A DNA stretch of 64,000 bases from Brevibacillus brevis. Lineage in GTDB: Bacteria; Bacillota; Bacilli; Brevibacillales; Brevibacillaceae. Below, in pieces: positions 34,373 to 43,095 of this stretch (position 1 is the stretch's first letter; each line of letters starts with the position of its first letter). The translations under genes and the position numbers were made by a program. The stretch spans positions 1,156,501-1,220,500 of the forward strand of contig NZ_LR134338.1 in NCBI RefSeq assembly GCF_900637055.1, given 5' to 3'. Under the pieces are notes generated by a model, which made no database searches, was not told the origin of the DNA, and saw only the letters and a list, made by a program, of their open reading frames with translations.

Positions 34373-34401
34373 TTGACCGATCCGGTATCGATACCTATAA
34401 T
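34373..34401 (+). promoter_or_regulatory. sigma-A promoter with a palindrome filling the spacer
   Basis: TTGACC (34373-34378), a 17-bp spacer and TATAAT (34396-34401) form a strong promoter for the peptide importer. The spacer holds the perfect 12-bp palindrome GGTATCGATACC (34384-34395), a likely operator. Confidence 0.9.
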
Positions 34402-34508
34402 CTAATTCATAGTAAACAGGTAAGAATTATAAGTTATTATCTTTTGATCCGACCGGACCACCGGAGGAGCTGGTTTCACTGAGTGAGTGGATATGAAGGA
34501 GGATCACC

Positions 34509-36257
34509 ATGAAAAAAAGGCTTTCACAAATCATTTCAACTTTGCTGCTAGGGACGCTACTGGTCACAGGGTGCAGCTCCGAAGGCAGTGCGCCGGCTAC
34601 CTCGACACAAACGGCGACTCCGTCAACAGAAGCATCAGCACCTGCTGCCAGCAAGGTGCAAGACATAAAAGACGGCATCAACTTGGCTACGGATTTATCC
34701 AAGCTGCCGGAAGCAGCCGCCAAAAGGACCGATACATTCATTGCGGGACTGACGGAGCCAGGCGGCGTGTTTAACCCGTTTTTTTACCACAACGGCTACG
34801 ATGGCAACGTTTCCTCAGCGATCTTCGAATCATTGGTGGATGTCGATGCGACAGGAAAGCCAGTACCCAAGCTCGCGGAAAAATGGGACGTATCTCCTGA
34901 CCAGCTCACGTATACGTTCCATCTGAGACCGAATCTGAAATTCAGTGATGGTTCACCGCTGACGGCAGAGGATGTAGCCTTTACACTGACGATTCTGCAC
35001 GACAAAACGTACGACGGCGAAACAGACATTTTCGTAGCAAGTATCAAGGGTGGACGTGAATACAAGGAAGGCAAAGCGAACACCATCGAAGGGATCAAGG
35101 TGATTGATCCACAGACGATCCAGATCACGACGGAGAAAGTCAACGCCAAGTCTCTCGTCCTGTTAGGCGGGCAGGTGCTCTCCAAGGCGTACTACGGCAA
35201 GGAGTACAAACCAGGCAATCTGGAGTATCTCCGCACCTTGCACGGCAAGCCATTGGGAGCAGGACCTTACAAATTCGAGGCGTACATTCCTGGTCAAGAA
35301 GTCCGCTATCTCGCAAACGAGCACTATTATGCGGGCAAGCCGCAAGTCGAGCACTTTATCTACAAGACGACCGAGGGCGACGCTCTGCAGTTTATCCAGA
35401 CAGGGGAAATGGACTACAACTCCTTTACCGTCAACTCGGATAACATTGAACAGCTGCAAGAGCTGGGATACGTGAATATCAATCTGTACACATCCAGCGC
35501 CTATTCGTATATCAAGTTCAATCATTCCAAGCCATTTTTCAAAGACAAGCGCGTCCGCCAAGCCTTCATCTACGGACTGGATCGCCAAAAGATTCTGGAC
35601 CTGACCTACCAAGGATACGCGCAAGTCGCCAATGTACCGATCAGCCCTGTTTCGTGGGCATATACGGAGGATGTCAATCCATACGCCTACAATCCGGAAA
35701 AGGCGAAGCAGCTCCTGGATGAAGCGGGCTGGAAGCCAGGCGCGGACGGCATCCGTGAAAAAGACGGACAAAAGCTGATCGTGCATTACTACACGACCAA
35801 AGGAAAGCTGGGAGAGGTTCTGATCCCGATTGCCAAAGAAAACTACAAAGAGCTGGGCATCCAGTTTGAAGCGGAAATGATGGACTACAACGCCGTATTG
35901 GCACGGACGGAAAAAGGCGATCACGACCTCGCCTCGTTCTCGACCACGATGCTGATCGATCCAGATGACGGTGTAGACGCCTTCTCGACGAAAAAGGGCA
36001 AGAGCGGATTTACGGGAACGAATGGCTACTCCAATGCCAAAGTAGACGAATTGCTGGAAGCAGGTCTATCTACGCTGGACATCGAGAAGCGCAAAGCGAT
36101 CTACAAAGACCTGTATAAAGAGCTGAGCGATGACCCACCGTACATCTTCCTCGGCTACCGCAAAATTTTGTCTGCGCACAACGGCAAGATCAAGGGCTTG
36201 GAGCCGAATCCGTTCACGGGTATTTCGACCAGCCTGCCTGGCATCAAAATTGAGTAG
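34509..36257 (+). CDS. peptide ABC transporter substrate-binding lipoprotein
   Basis: A 582-residue SBP_bac_5 family protein. Its lipobox LVTGC (Cys22) ends the signal peptide, followed by a Ser/Thr/Ala/Pro linker to about residue 55. The binding domain includes LAEKWDVSPDQLTYTFHLR and HSKPFFKDKRVRQAFIYGLD, typical of dipeptide/oligopeptide binders. AAGGAGGATCACC precedes the ATG. It leads a five-gene importer, and the hairpin-terminator after it (36288-36317) should make its transcript more abundant than the permease transcripts. Ligand: a di/oligopeptide, or nickel or opine-like, unresolved. Confidence 0.9.
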   Translation: MKKRLSQIISTLLLGTLLVTGCSSEGSAPATSTQTATPSTEASAPAASKVQDIKDGINLATDLSKLPEAAAKRTDTFIAGLTEPGGVFNPFFYHNGYDGNVSSAIFESLVDVDATGKPVPKLAEKWDVSPDQLTYTFHLRPNLKFSDGSPLTAEDVAFTLTILHDKTYDGETDIFVASIKGGREYKEGKANTIEGIKVIDPQTIQITTEKVNAKSLVLLGGQVLSKAYYGKEYKPGNLEYLRTLHGKPLGAGPYKFEAYIPGQEVRYLANEHYYAGKPQVEHFIYKTTEGDALQFIQTGEMDYNSFTVNSDNIEQLQELGYVNINLYTSSAYSYIKFNHSKPFFKDKRVRQAFIYGLDRQKILDLTYQGYAQVANVPISPVSWAYTEDVNPYAYNPEKAKQLLDEAGWKPGADGIREKDGQKLIVHYYTTKGKLGEVLIPIAKENYKELGIQFEAEMMDYNAVLARTEKGDHDLASFSTTMLIDPDDGVDAFSTKKGKSGFTGTNGYSNAKVDELLEAGLSTLDIEKRKAIYKDLYKELSDDPPYIFLGYRKILSAHNGKIKGLEPNPFTGISTSLPGIKIE

Positions 36258-36287
36258 CAAGTCGAGTAACTGACTCACGAATATTGT

Positions 36288-36317
36288 GCCCGGCCCTGGG
36301 GCTGGGCTTTCTTTTTT
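36288..36317 (+). terminator. internal (attenuating) terminator between binding protein and permeases
   Basis: GCCCGGCC and GGCTGGGC form an 8-bp stem (one G-T) with a 4-nt loop, followed by TTTCTTTTTTT. Placed inside the operon, it should let only part of transcription reach the permease genes. Confidence 0.85.
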
Positions 36318-36343
36318 TCCCCAAGCATGAAAGGAGGCCAACG

Positions 36344-37300
36344 ATGACGTCCTACTTCCTGAAGAGGGTCTTTTACATGGCGTTGACGCTCTTCGGCGCA
36401 TCCATTTTGATTTTTTTCCTGTATGCCTTAACGCCTGGTGATTTCGTTGATACGAGCCCCAAGCTGACAGCCGAACGAAAGCTGGAGCTAAAAGCGATGT
36501 ACGGACTGGATAAGCCTGTTGTCGAACGATATTTCATCTGGATGAAAAACGCCCTCCAAGGCGATTTTGGCTATTCCTTGCAATACCAGCAGCCGGTGAT
36601 GTCGCTGTTGAACGATTATATCTGGAATTCGTTTTTGCTGGCGATTACCTCTACCTTTTTTACGTGGCTGATTGCGATCTCAATCGGCGTTCTGTCTGCT
36701 GCGAGGCAGCATTCCTGGTTCGATGCGCTCGTGACGATCGGTGTTTTTGCTGCGATGTCGTTGCCTGTCTTCTTCGTCGGGCTGCTGTTTATCAAGATGT
36801 TTGCCGTTGATGCCAAGCTGTTTCCCGCAGGGGGCATGATGACGATCGGCAGCAAGGAAACAGGGCTCGCCTATGCGTGGGACGTGGTCCAGCATATGTT
36901 TTTGCCTGTGACGGTGCTGACTTTGTTGAGCGTGGGGACGCTGACTCGCTATTTTCGAACGAACATGCTGGAGGTCATTCAACAAGACTTCGTGCGCACG
37001 GCCCGGGCAAAAGGATTGAAGGAAAAAGCAGTCCTGCACAAGCACGCGCTGCGCAATGCGCTCCTGCCGGCCATTACACTGCTGGGCTTTGAGCTGCCAG
37101 CATTGTTCGGTGGGGCGATCATCACGGAAAAAATCTTTAACTGGCCCGGTGTCGGACAGTTGTACATGCAGGCGTTTTCTGTACGGGACTACCCGCTCTT
37201 GATGGGCTTTACGATGTTCCTGGCGATTCTCACCGTCATCGGAAACTTATCTGCTGATTTGCTGTACAGAGTGGCTGACCCACGGGTTCGGTTGAAATAG
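36344..37300 (+). CDS. peptide ABC transporter permease (DppB type)
   Basis: A 318-residue permease with six membrane segments. The N-terminus (YFLKRVFYMALTLFGASILIFFL) is shown here as RVFYMALTLFGASI; LTPGDF follows, and the EAA-like ATPase-contact loop is VRTARAKGLKEKAVLHKHAL. The start at ATG 36344 follows AAAGGAGGCCAACG; the open frame begins 20 codons earlier inside the terminator. It pairs with the DppC-type permease 12 bp downstream to form the channel of the importer. Confidence 0.9.
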   Translation: MTSYFLKRVFYMALTLFGASILIFFLYALTPGDFVDTSPKLTAERKLELKAMYGLDKPVVERYFIWMKNALQGDFGYSLQYQQPVMSLLNDYIWNSFLLAITSTFFTWLIAISIGVLSAARQHSWFDALVTIGVFAAMSLPVFFVGLLFIKMFAVDAKLFPAGGMMTIGSKETGLAYAWDVVQHMFLPVTVLTLLSVGTLTRYFRTNMLEVIQQDFVRTARAKGLKEKAVLHKHALRNALLPAITLLGFELPALFGGAIITEKIFNWPGVGQLYMQAFSVRDYPLLMGFTMFLAILTVIGNLSADLLYRVADPRVRLK

Positions 37301-37312
37301 GAGGGAAAACCG

Positions 37313-38239
37313 ATGGCATCAACGGTAAGTGAAGTAGCGGAGGTGACGAGACCGGAGCAGGTAGCGTTGCGTTCTTCTTTGTGGCACGAGGCGTTTATGC
37401 GACTGAAAAAGAAGCGTCTGGCCATGTTTGGACTTGTGTTTTTACTCGTCATGGCAGCGGTATGCTTCATCGGTCCGTTTTTTTCTCCGTACGCATCCGG
37501 CAAGATTAATACGGCCATGATCAACAAGCCGCCAAGCTTCTCTCATTGGCTCGGGACGGACAGTTTGGGCAGAGACATTTTGACGCGGTTGATGCAGGCT
37601 GGCCGAATCTCATTGACAGTCGGCATCGCTTCCATGGTGCTCTCCGTTTCCATTGGCGCCCTTCTCGGTGCACTAGCTGGCTTTTACCGCGGGTGGGTCG
37701 ATCAAGTGATCATGCGTGTAGCAGACGTGCTTATGACCATTCCTGGTCTGCCGCTTTTGTTTATTATGGGCGCAGTCCTCTCCGAGTGGAAAATCCCGAC
37801 CGACTACCGCATTTACATCGTCATGGTCATGCTGAGCCTGATCGGCTGGCCCGGCTTGGCCCGAATGGTCCGCAGCCAGATGCTCACTCTGCGCGAAAGT
37901 GAATTCATGCAAGCAGCAGAAGTACTCGGTCTGCGCGACAGACGCAAGCTCTTCTTCCATTTGCTGCCCAATCTGACCCCACTCTTGATTGTCGTTGCCA
38001 CCTTGAACGTCGGTGGTGCCATCCTGAGTGAATCCGTATTATCGTACTTCGGCCTCGGTGTCGTTCCGCCAACGCCAACATGGGGCAACATGATGGATGC
38101 AGCGAATACCTTGATCGATTTTCAGAAAAGACCGTGGCTGTGGGTACCTCCTGGGATTGCTATTTTTGCTACCGTGATCTCGATTAATTTGTTGGGAGAT
38201 GGGCTGCGGGATGCTTTGGACCCGAAGCAGAAGCGTTGA
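37313..38239 (+). CDS. peptide ABC transporter permease (DppC type)
   Basis: A 308-residue permease with an N-terminal cytoplasmic segment, the LGTDSLGRDILTRL block typical of DppC/OppC, and the EAA loop MQAAEVLGLRDRRKLFFHLL. Forms the channel with the DppB-type partner. AGGAGGGAAAACCG precedes the ATG. A 200-bp nested inverted repeat separates it from the two ATPase genes downstream (297-bp gap), so the ATPases may depend on read-through or another promoter. Confidence 0.9.
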   Translation: MASTVSEVAEVTRPEQVALRSSLWHEAFMRLKKKRLAMFGLVFLLVMAAVCFIGPFFSPYASGKINTAMINKPPSFSHWLGTDSLGRDILTRLMQAGRISLTVGIASMVLSVSIGALLGALAGFYRGWVDQVIMRVADVLMTIPGLPLLFIMGAVLSEWKIPTDYRIYIVMVMLSLIGWPGLARMVRSQMLTLRESEFMQAAEVLGLRDRRKLFFHLLPNLTPLLIVVATLNVGGAILSESVLSYFGLGVVPPTPTWGNMMDAANTLIDFQKRPWLWVPPGIAIFATVISINLLGDGLRDALDPKQKR

Positions 38240-38290
38240 TGAGTTTTTGATATCACCATCGTGAACCAACTTTCACAATAAAGCAGCGTA

Positions 38291-38489
38291 GGGAGAAGTG
38301 ATTTCCAGTCCAAGCGCCTCTGGAGCCCGCCCTAGCGTAGAGAAAAATGGCGGGGAATTTAAGCTTCACTTATGAAATACTTCATTGAAACTTCTACGTT
38401 TGAAGCGCTCCCGCCATTTTTTTCGAAGCGGACAGTGAATCCCCCTTGCGTGGCGTAGGCCGAAGCGTAGACTGGAAACCACTTCTCCC
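38291..38489. repeat. P element copy B: nested inverted repeat inside the importer operon
   Basis: Outer arms GGGAGAAGTG-TTTCCAGTC type, 20 bp each (38291-38310 and 38470-38489), differ at one position. An inner pair around 38347-38422 (ATGGCGGGGAATT / CTCCCGCCATTTT) forms a second hairpin. The order of internal blocks is inverted relative to copy C at 59.9 kb, so it sits in the opposite orientation. It fills most of the 297-bp gap between permease and ATPase genes. Confidence 0.88.
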
Positions 38490-38536
38490 CCTCCACTACA
38501 GCTCCTTCTATACACGAAAAGGCAGGTGAGCCAAGC

Positions 38537-39523
38537 ATGAATGCTTTAGTCGACATCCAAAATCTAAGCACGCACTTCAAGTCCGAACAAGGCGTGGTCA
38601 AAGCAGTTGATGCCCTCGATCTGCGCATCCATGAAGGAGAGACCGTATGCATCGTAGGCGAGTCAGGCTGCGGCAAAAGCGCGGCAGCCATGTCATTGAT
38701 GAGACTAATCCCAGAGGCGGTAGGCAGTATCGTTTCGGGTGAGATATGGTTTGCAGGCCGTGATCTGCGAAAAGTCAGCAAAGAAGAAATGCGAAAGCTT
38801 CGGGGCAACGAGCTGGCAATGATTTTCCAGGAGCCGATGTCGTCTCTCAATCCCGTACTGACCATCGGTGAGCAGATCATGGAGCCGATCATGGAGCATC
38901 AAGGCCTAAGCAAAAAAGCAGCCCAAGCGAGAGCCGTTGAGTTGATCGAGCTGGTCGGAATCCCGCGGGCAAAAGAAATCGCCAAATCGTACCCCCATAA
39001 ATTGAGCGGGGGCATGCTGCAACGCATTATGATTGCCATCGCAATATCCTGCAATCCTCGCCTGTTGATCGCCGATGAGCCGACGACTGCTTTGGATGTG
39101 ACCATTCAGGCGCAAATTCTCGATCTGCTGCGCAAAATCAAGGACGAAGCCCAAACAGCGATTCTTTTTATCACGCATGATCTGGGTGTCGTAGCGGAAA
39201 TGGCCGATCATGTGGTCGTGATGTACGCAGGGAAAGTGGTAGAGGTATCTCCTGTCGTCGAGCTGTTCGAGGAGCCGAAGCATCCATATACACAAGGCTT
39301 GCTTCGCTCCAAGCCTGTGTTGAATCAACGTAGAGCCAAGCTGTATTCCATCCCTGGTCAAGTGCCGAATCCGACGACCCTCGGTGAATCCTGCTATTTT
39401 CTTGACCGATGCGATCAGTGCTTGGACATTTGCCGGGTGAAACAGCCGCCTTTGCGTGATAAGGGAGACGGCAGAAAGGTCGCATGCTGGCTGTATGAGG
39501 AGGAGATCGACCGTGGACAGTAA
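38537..39523 (+). CDS. peptide ABC transporter ATP-binding protein (DppD type)
   Basis: A 328-residue ATPase with Walker A GESGCGKS, Q-loop FQEPMSSLNP, signature LSGGMLQR and Walker B LLIADEPTTALD. A C-terminal oligopeptide/dipeptide extension (about 235-320) has three closely placed cysteines (CYFLDRCDQCLDIC), as in DppD/OppD proteins that carry an iron-sulfur-like site. AGGTGAGCCAAGC precedes the ATG. It is translationally linked to the DppF-type gene, which starts 11 bp before its stop. Confidence 0.92.
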   Translation: MNALVDIQNLSTHFKSEQGVVKAVDALDLRIHEGETVCIVGESGCGKSAAAMSLMRLIPEAVGSIVSGEIWFAGRDLRKVSKEEMRKLRGNELAMIFQEPMSSLNPVLTIGEQIMEPIMEHQGLSKKAAQARAVELIELVGIPRAKEIAKSYPHKLSGGMLQRIMIAIAISCNPRLLIADEPTTALDVTIQAQILDLLRKIKDEAQTAILFITHDLGVVAEMADHVVVMYAGKVVEVSPVVELFEEPKHPYTQGLLRSKPVLNQRRAKLYSIPGQVPNPTTLGESCYFLDRCDQCLDICRVKQPPLRDKGDGRKVACWLYEEEIDRGQ

Positions 39524-40478
39524 TTTGCTGGAAGTGCGCCGATTGAAAAAATATTACCCGATTACCGGAGGGCTTCTGGGCAGGACGGTCGGACATGTAA
39601 AAGCGGTGGATGACGTCAGCTTTTCTATCCAAAAAGGGGAGACGTTCGGGCTGGTCGGTGAATCCGGCAGCGGGAAAAGCACGACAGGTCGCACCATCCT
39701 GCGCCTTTTGGAAAAGACAGAGGGAGAAGTCCGCTTCCAGGGTATCGATGTGCACGCGTTGAATCGTCATGAGCTCCGAGCTTTGCGCCCGCAGATGCAA
39801 TATATTTTTCAAGACCCGTACAGTTCGCTGAATCCGCGTGTCCGAATCGGAGAAGCACTAGGGGAAGCGCTGCTTGATCACGGGCTGCTCCCACAAACGG
39901 AGGTCAGAGAAAGAGTCTTAGAGGTCATGGCTTTATGTGGATTGGCACCGTATCATGTCGATCGGTATCCGCATGAGTTCTCTGGCGGTCAGCGTCAACG
40001 GATCGGTATCGCACGGGCCATTATGATGAACCCAGATTTTATCGTCGCGGATGAGCCAGTATCAGCTCTGGATGTGTCGATCCAAGCCCAAATCATCAAT
40101 TTGTTTGCAGAGTTGCAGGAGCAAAGGAAGCTGACGTACTTATTTATTTCGCATGATTTAAGCGTCGTGGAGCATCTGTGCACGAGGATCGGCGTCATGT
40201 ATTTGGGGTCATTGCTGGAGCTGGCACCTCGGGATGAATTGTTTTTGGAGCCGCTTCATCCGTACACCAAAGCATTGCTCTCCTCTGTCCCTCTCCCGAT
40301 CCCGAAGAAAAAGCGCGAACGCATCGTCCTGCAGGGAGACATGCCAAGTCCGACGAATCCTCCGGCAGGGTGCAAATTCCACACGCGCTGCCCGTATGTG
40401 AAAGACATTTGCCGACAGGAAGTGCCTGCTTTTCGCGAAGTTAGCACCGACAGATTTGTCGCCTGTCATTTGGTGTAA
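39513..40478 (+). CDS. peptide ABC transporter ATP-binding protein (DppF type)
   Basis: A 321-residue ATPase with Walker A GESGSGKST, Q-loop FQDPYSSLNP, signature FSGGQRQR and Walker B FIVADEPVSALD. The C-terminus has the OppF-type extension with CKFHTRCPYVKDIC. GTG 39513 is the start (GGAGGAGATCGACC); it overlaps the preceding gene by 11 bp. It completes the importer; no clear terminator follows before the promoter at 40516. Confidence 0.92.
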   Translation: MDSNLLEVRRLKKYYPITGGLLGRTVGHVKAVDDVSFSIQKGETFGLVGESGSGKSTTGRTILRLLEKTEGEVRFQGIDVHALNRHELRALRPQMQYIFQDPYSSLNPRVRIGEALGEALLDHGLLPQTEVRERVLEVMALCGLAPYHVDRYPHEFSGGQRQRIGIARAIMMNPDFIVADEPVSALDVSIQAQIINLFAELQEQRKLTYLFISHDLSVVEHLCTRIGVMYLGSLLELAPRDELFLEPLHPYTKALLSSVPLPIPKKKRERIVLQGDMPSPTNPPAGCKFHTRCPYVKDICRQEVPAFREVSTDRFVACHLV

Positions 40479-40515
40479 AGGGAATCAACGGGGAAACGAA
40501 GAACTGCACGGGGCA

Positions 40516-40545
40516 TTGACCGATAGCAGAGTCGTATGGTAAAAT
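40516..40545 (+). promoter_or_regulatory. sigma-A promoter for the yezD-DUF2325 unit
   Basis: TTGACC (40516-40521), an 18-bp spacer and TAAAAT (40540-40545). It gives a leader of about 165 nt that contains the hairpin at 40599-40656. Confidence 0.65.
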
Positions 40546-40598
40546 TTTCATATCATAGTAAATGCATCGGTTTTTAAAGAATTAGCTGATCGGTCGAC

Positions 40599-40656
40599 CG
40601 AAAGCTCCCGCGAGGACAAAGACAACCAAGCTGTCTAGTTGCGCAGGGAGCTTTCC
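40599..40656 (+). other. leader hairpin upstream of yezD
   Basis: GAAAGCTCCC and GGGAGCTTTC are perfect 10-bp arms, extended by GCG/CGC, around about 30 nt. No T run follows, so it looks like an RNA leader structure rather than a terminator. I do not recognise a known riboswitch. Confidence 0.5.
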
Positions 40657-40717
40657 GTCAATCGAAGGAAAATGAATCATATACATTAATTTTTGGCGAA
40701 ACAGGAGGGTAGTCCCC

Positions 40718-40912
40718 ATGGCAAAAAATAAGATTTCCCTAGACGATCTCTTATTGGAGAAAATCGCACGCGCACTGAACGATCTGGAATACGGCTCCAT
40801 ACATATTGTGGTTCACGATTCGCAGGTCGTTCAGATTGAACGGACGGAAAAATACAGACTCCGCGCGGAAAAGCCTGATGCAAAAGTTCCCCAAGAACGC
40901 ACCGGAAAATAG
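40718..40912 (+). CDS. yezD: YezD-family small protein (DUF2292)
   Basis: A 64-residue protein matching the YezD/DUF2292 pattern: a helical start (LLLEKIARALNDLEYGS), then the IHIVVHDSQVVQIERTEKYR strand pair, here IHIVVHDSQVVQIERTEK. Family members are often encoded near sulfur-assimilation genes in Bacillales; none is adjacent here. AGGAGGGTAGTCCCC precedes the ATG. It has its own promoter and a hairpin leader, and the DUF2325 gene follows 34 bp later. Confidence 0.85.
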   Translation: MAKNKISLDDLLLEKIARALNDLEYGSIHIVVHDSQVVQIERTEKYRLRAEKPDAKVPQERTGK

Positions 40913-40946
40913 AAATAGGCGTGGAAAAAAGAGAGGAGGAAGGACT

Positions 40947-41228
40947 ATGGCAGGCGTTCTCGTGGTAGGAGGAGATCGGGTAGCAGAAATCGAGAGCTTG
41001 TTGCAGAACAAAGGGTTCCAGAATGTCTATCACGTATCAGGTCGCAAAAAATCCGATGTGAAGGCGACGATTCCTTCTGATACGGAGCTTGTTCTTGTCT
41101 TTATTAACTTCGTGAGTCACAGCTTGAGTAAAAATATGAAGAAGCTGGCGAAGCAAAAGCACGTCCCGATCGTTTTTTGCCGACGATCATGTGATGCGGT
41201 AGCCATGTATGAACCAGCGATAAGCTAG
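40947..41228 (+). CDS. DUF2325 family protein
   Basis: A 93-residue protein matching DUF2325: VLVVGGDRVAEIE, HVSGRKKSDVK, LVLVFINFVSHSLS and VPIVFCRRSCDAV. Relatives are small nucleotide- or ligand-fold proteins of unknown role. The ATG at 40947 follows GAGGAGGAAGGACT; a longer frame overlaps yezD and has no ribosome site. It follows yezD by 34 bp and ends at a terminator. The CRRSC motif could be redox-active (inference). Confidence 0.85.
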   Translation: MAGVLVVGGDRVAEIESLLQNKGFQNVYHVSGRKKSDVKATIPSDTELVLVFINFVSHSLSKNMKKLAKQKHVPIVFCRRSCDAVAMYEPAIS

Positions 41229-41258
41229 AGAGGACAGCCTCAATATGCTCGGATGAAT

Positions 41259-41288
41259 AGAAGTATTCAAGGATGAATACTTCTTTTT
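41259..41288 (+). terminator. rho-independent terminator, also a GTATTCA dyad
   Basis: AGAAGTATTC and GAATACTTCT form a 10-bp stem and T6 follows. Its AGTATTCA half-site recurs in the dyad at 41340-41355. Confidence 0.85.
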
Positions 41289-41339
41289 TGCGTGACAGAG
41301 ACTACTGATAGAAACTTGTCGGACCAAACCGGGTAAAAG

Positions 41340-41355
41340 TATTCAGCACTGAATA
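41340..41355. promoter_or_regulatory. 16-bp dyad upstream of the second peptide-binding gene
   Basis: TATTCAG-CA-CTGAATA has perfect 7-bp arms, preceded by AAG as in the terminator dyad at 41259-41288. It lies about 60 bp upstream of the expected sigma-54 start and could be a regulator site. Confidence 0.55.
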
Positions 41356-41386
41356 ATCTCACCAAAAGAACAACGGAAAACACGAA

Positions 41387-41402
41387 TGGCATAAAATTTG
41401 CA
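41387..41402 (+). promoter_or_regulatory. candidate sigma-54 promoter of the second peptide-binding gene
   Basis: TGGCATAAAATTTGCA matches TGGCAY-N5-TTGCA with GG (41388-41389) and GC (41400-41401) exactly 12 bp apart. The start would be near 41413, about 39 nt before the gene. No activator gene is adjacent. Confidence 0.65.
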
Positions 41403-41451
41403 GAATATTTATTCAATATTCGGTAATCCGATTCAAACAGGGGGGTACAGC

Positions 41452-43095
41452 ATGAAAAGACCAGTTGTCATGACAAGTCTCTTCGTATTGCTTACGGGAC
41501 TATTTGCAGGCTGTAGCAGCGGCAATACACCGACTCAAACCGCACCAGACAACCAGCAGCAACCAGCGCCAGCACAGCAGGCAACTGTGCAGCCTGCGGC
41601 AGAGCAGACCTTGCGAATGAATGCCGCCGAGCCTGAAACACTTGATTCAGGCATGTCCAACGACGTGATTTCCGGCGCCTTCATCCGTTCGCTGTACGAC
41701 GGGCTCGTTCGATTGGACAAGGATGGCAAGCCAGTCAATTCCGTTGCATCCGACATTCAAGTATCTAAGGACAAAAAGGTGTATACCTTTACTTTGCGTG
41801 ATAGCAAGTGGAGCAATGGCGACCCGGTTACGGCTCAAGACTTCGCCTTTGGCTGGATGCGCGTGCTCAATCCGAAGACAGCCAGCGGCTCCGCCTACAA
41901 ATACTATCCGATCAAAAATGCCCGCGCCTTTTACGAAGGGAAGGCGAAAGCGGAGGATGTCGGCATCAAGGTCGTCAATGACAAGACACTGCAAGTCACC
42001 TTGGAAAACCCTACCCCTTACTTCCTGACACTTGCGACCTTTTACTATCCGGTCAATCAAAAGGTGATAGAAGCCAATCCCGATTGGGCGAAAAAGCCCG
42101 CGTCCATCGTGACCAATGGGCCGTTCAAGCTGGTGAATTGGGAGCATAAAAACAAGATTGAGCTGGCCAAAAACGAGCACTATTGGGACAAGGACGTCGT
42201 GAAGTTTAACGAAATCGAGTTTTCCATGATAGAAGATACGAATACCGAGCTGGAGCTGTTCAATAGTGGCGAGCTGGATTGGGCTGGTGGACCGATTAGC
42301 GGACTGCCTGCGGATGCCATTGGACCGTTGCGCGACGAAGGCAAGCTGCAAACCATGCAACGTGCCACCAACTACTATCTCTTGTTCCAGACGGAAAAGC
42401 CGCCATTTACGAATAGCAAAATCCGCAAAGCGTTTGCCTACGCGATCAATCGCAGTGACATCGCTGAAAACATCGGCCAAGCCGGACAGACTCCCTTGAT
42501 GGGCTTCGTCCCCCTTTCCGCCTCCCTGAAGCCGGAAGGATATTTCAAGGATAACGACGTGGAGACGGCGAAACAGTTATTGGCAGAAGGAATGAAGGAG
42601 ATGGGCATCACCAAGCTGCCCGAAATCACCTATCTTTATAATACGTCCGACCTCAACAAGAAGATTGCCGAAGCGTTGCAGGCTCAATGGAAGCAATCTC
42701 TCGGTGTGGACGTCAAGCTGATCAACAAAGAATTGAAGGTCATGTTTGACGATCAGGAGCAAGGGAAGTACATGATTTCCCGAACAGGCTGGACGGGAGA
42801 TTACAATGACTCCGTCAACTTCCTGGAGCTAATGATGGAGAAGTACAGCTCCAATAACTCTACCTTCTGGTTTAGTGAGAAGTACGTAGAACTGGTAAAA
42901 AAGGCGTACGCCGAGCCAGATGAGGCCAAGCGCAATCAGTATCTGGTCGAAGCAGAGAGCATCCTGATGGAAGAAATGCCGGTCACAGGTGTCTATTCCA
43001 GCGTGAATTCATGGGTACAAAATGAAAAGGTAAAAGGTATCACGGTCGATCCTTTAGGGTACATCGACTTCAAGTGGGGATACAAAGAACAATAG
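41452..43095 (+). CDS. oligopeptide-binding lipoprotein (OppA-like)
   Basis: A 547-residue SBP_bac_5 protein. Lipobox LFAGC (Cys21) is followed by a Gln/Pro/Ala-rich linker (to about 45). MNAAEPETLDSGM and the block NTELELFNSGELDWAGGPI match the OppA branch that binds longer peptides. No permease or ATPase genes lie beside it, so it probably feeds another Opp channel, perhaps the one at 34.5-40.5 kb. ATG 41452 follows AGGGGGGTACAGC. It may be under sigma-54 control. Two serine hydrolase genes follow on the same strand. Confidence 0.9.
   Translation: MKRPVVMTSLFVLLTGLFAGCSSGNTPTQTAPDNQQQPAPAQQATVQPAAEQTLRMNAAEPETLDSGMSNDVISGAFIRSLYDGLVRLDKDGKPVNSVASDIQVSKDKKVYTFTLRDSKWSNGDPVTAQDFAFGWMRVLNPKTASGSAYKYYPIKNARAFYEGKAKAEDVGIKVVNDKTLQVTLENPTPYFLTLATFYYPVNQKVIEANPDWAKKPASIVTNGPFKLVNWEHKNKIELAKNEHYWDKDVVKFNEIEFSMIEDTNTELELFNSGELDWAGGPISGLPADAIGPLRDEGKLQTMQRATNYYLLFQTEKPPFTNSKIRKAFAYAINRSDIAENIGQAGQTPLMGFVPLSASLKPEGYFKDNDVETAKQLLAEGMKEMGITKLPEITYLYNTSDLNKKIAEALQAQWKQSLGVDVKLINKELKVMFDDQEQGKYMISRTGWTGDYNDSVNFLELMMEKYSSNNSTFWFSEKYVELVKKAYAEPDEAKRNQYLVEAESILMEEMPVTGVYSSVNSWVQNEKVKGITVDPLGYIDFKWGYKEQ

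Noticed and set aside
40560..40717. SAM (S-box) riboswitch upstream of yezD, expected from its sulfur-linked relatives
   Set aside because: No S-box core motifs were found; there is only one long hairpin without a terminator run.
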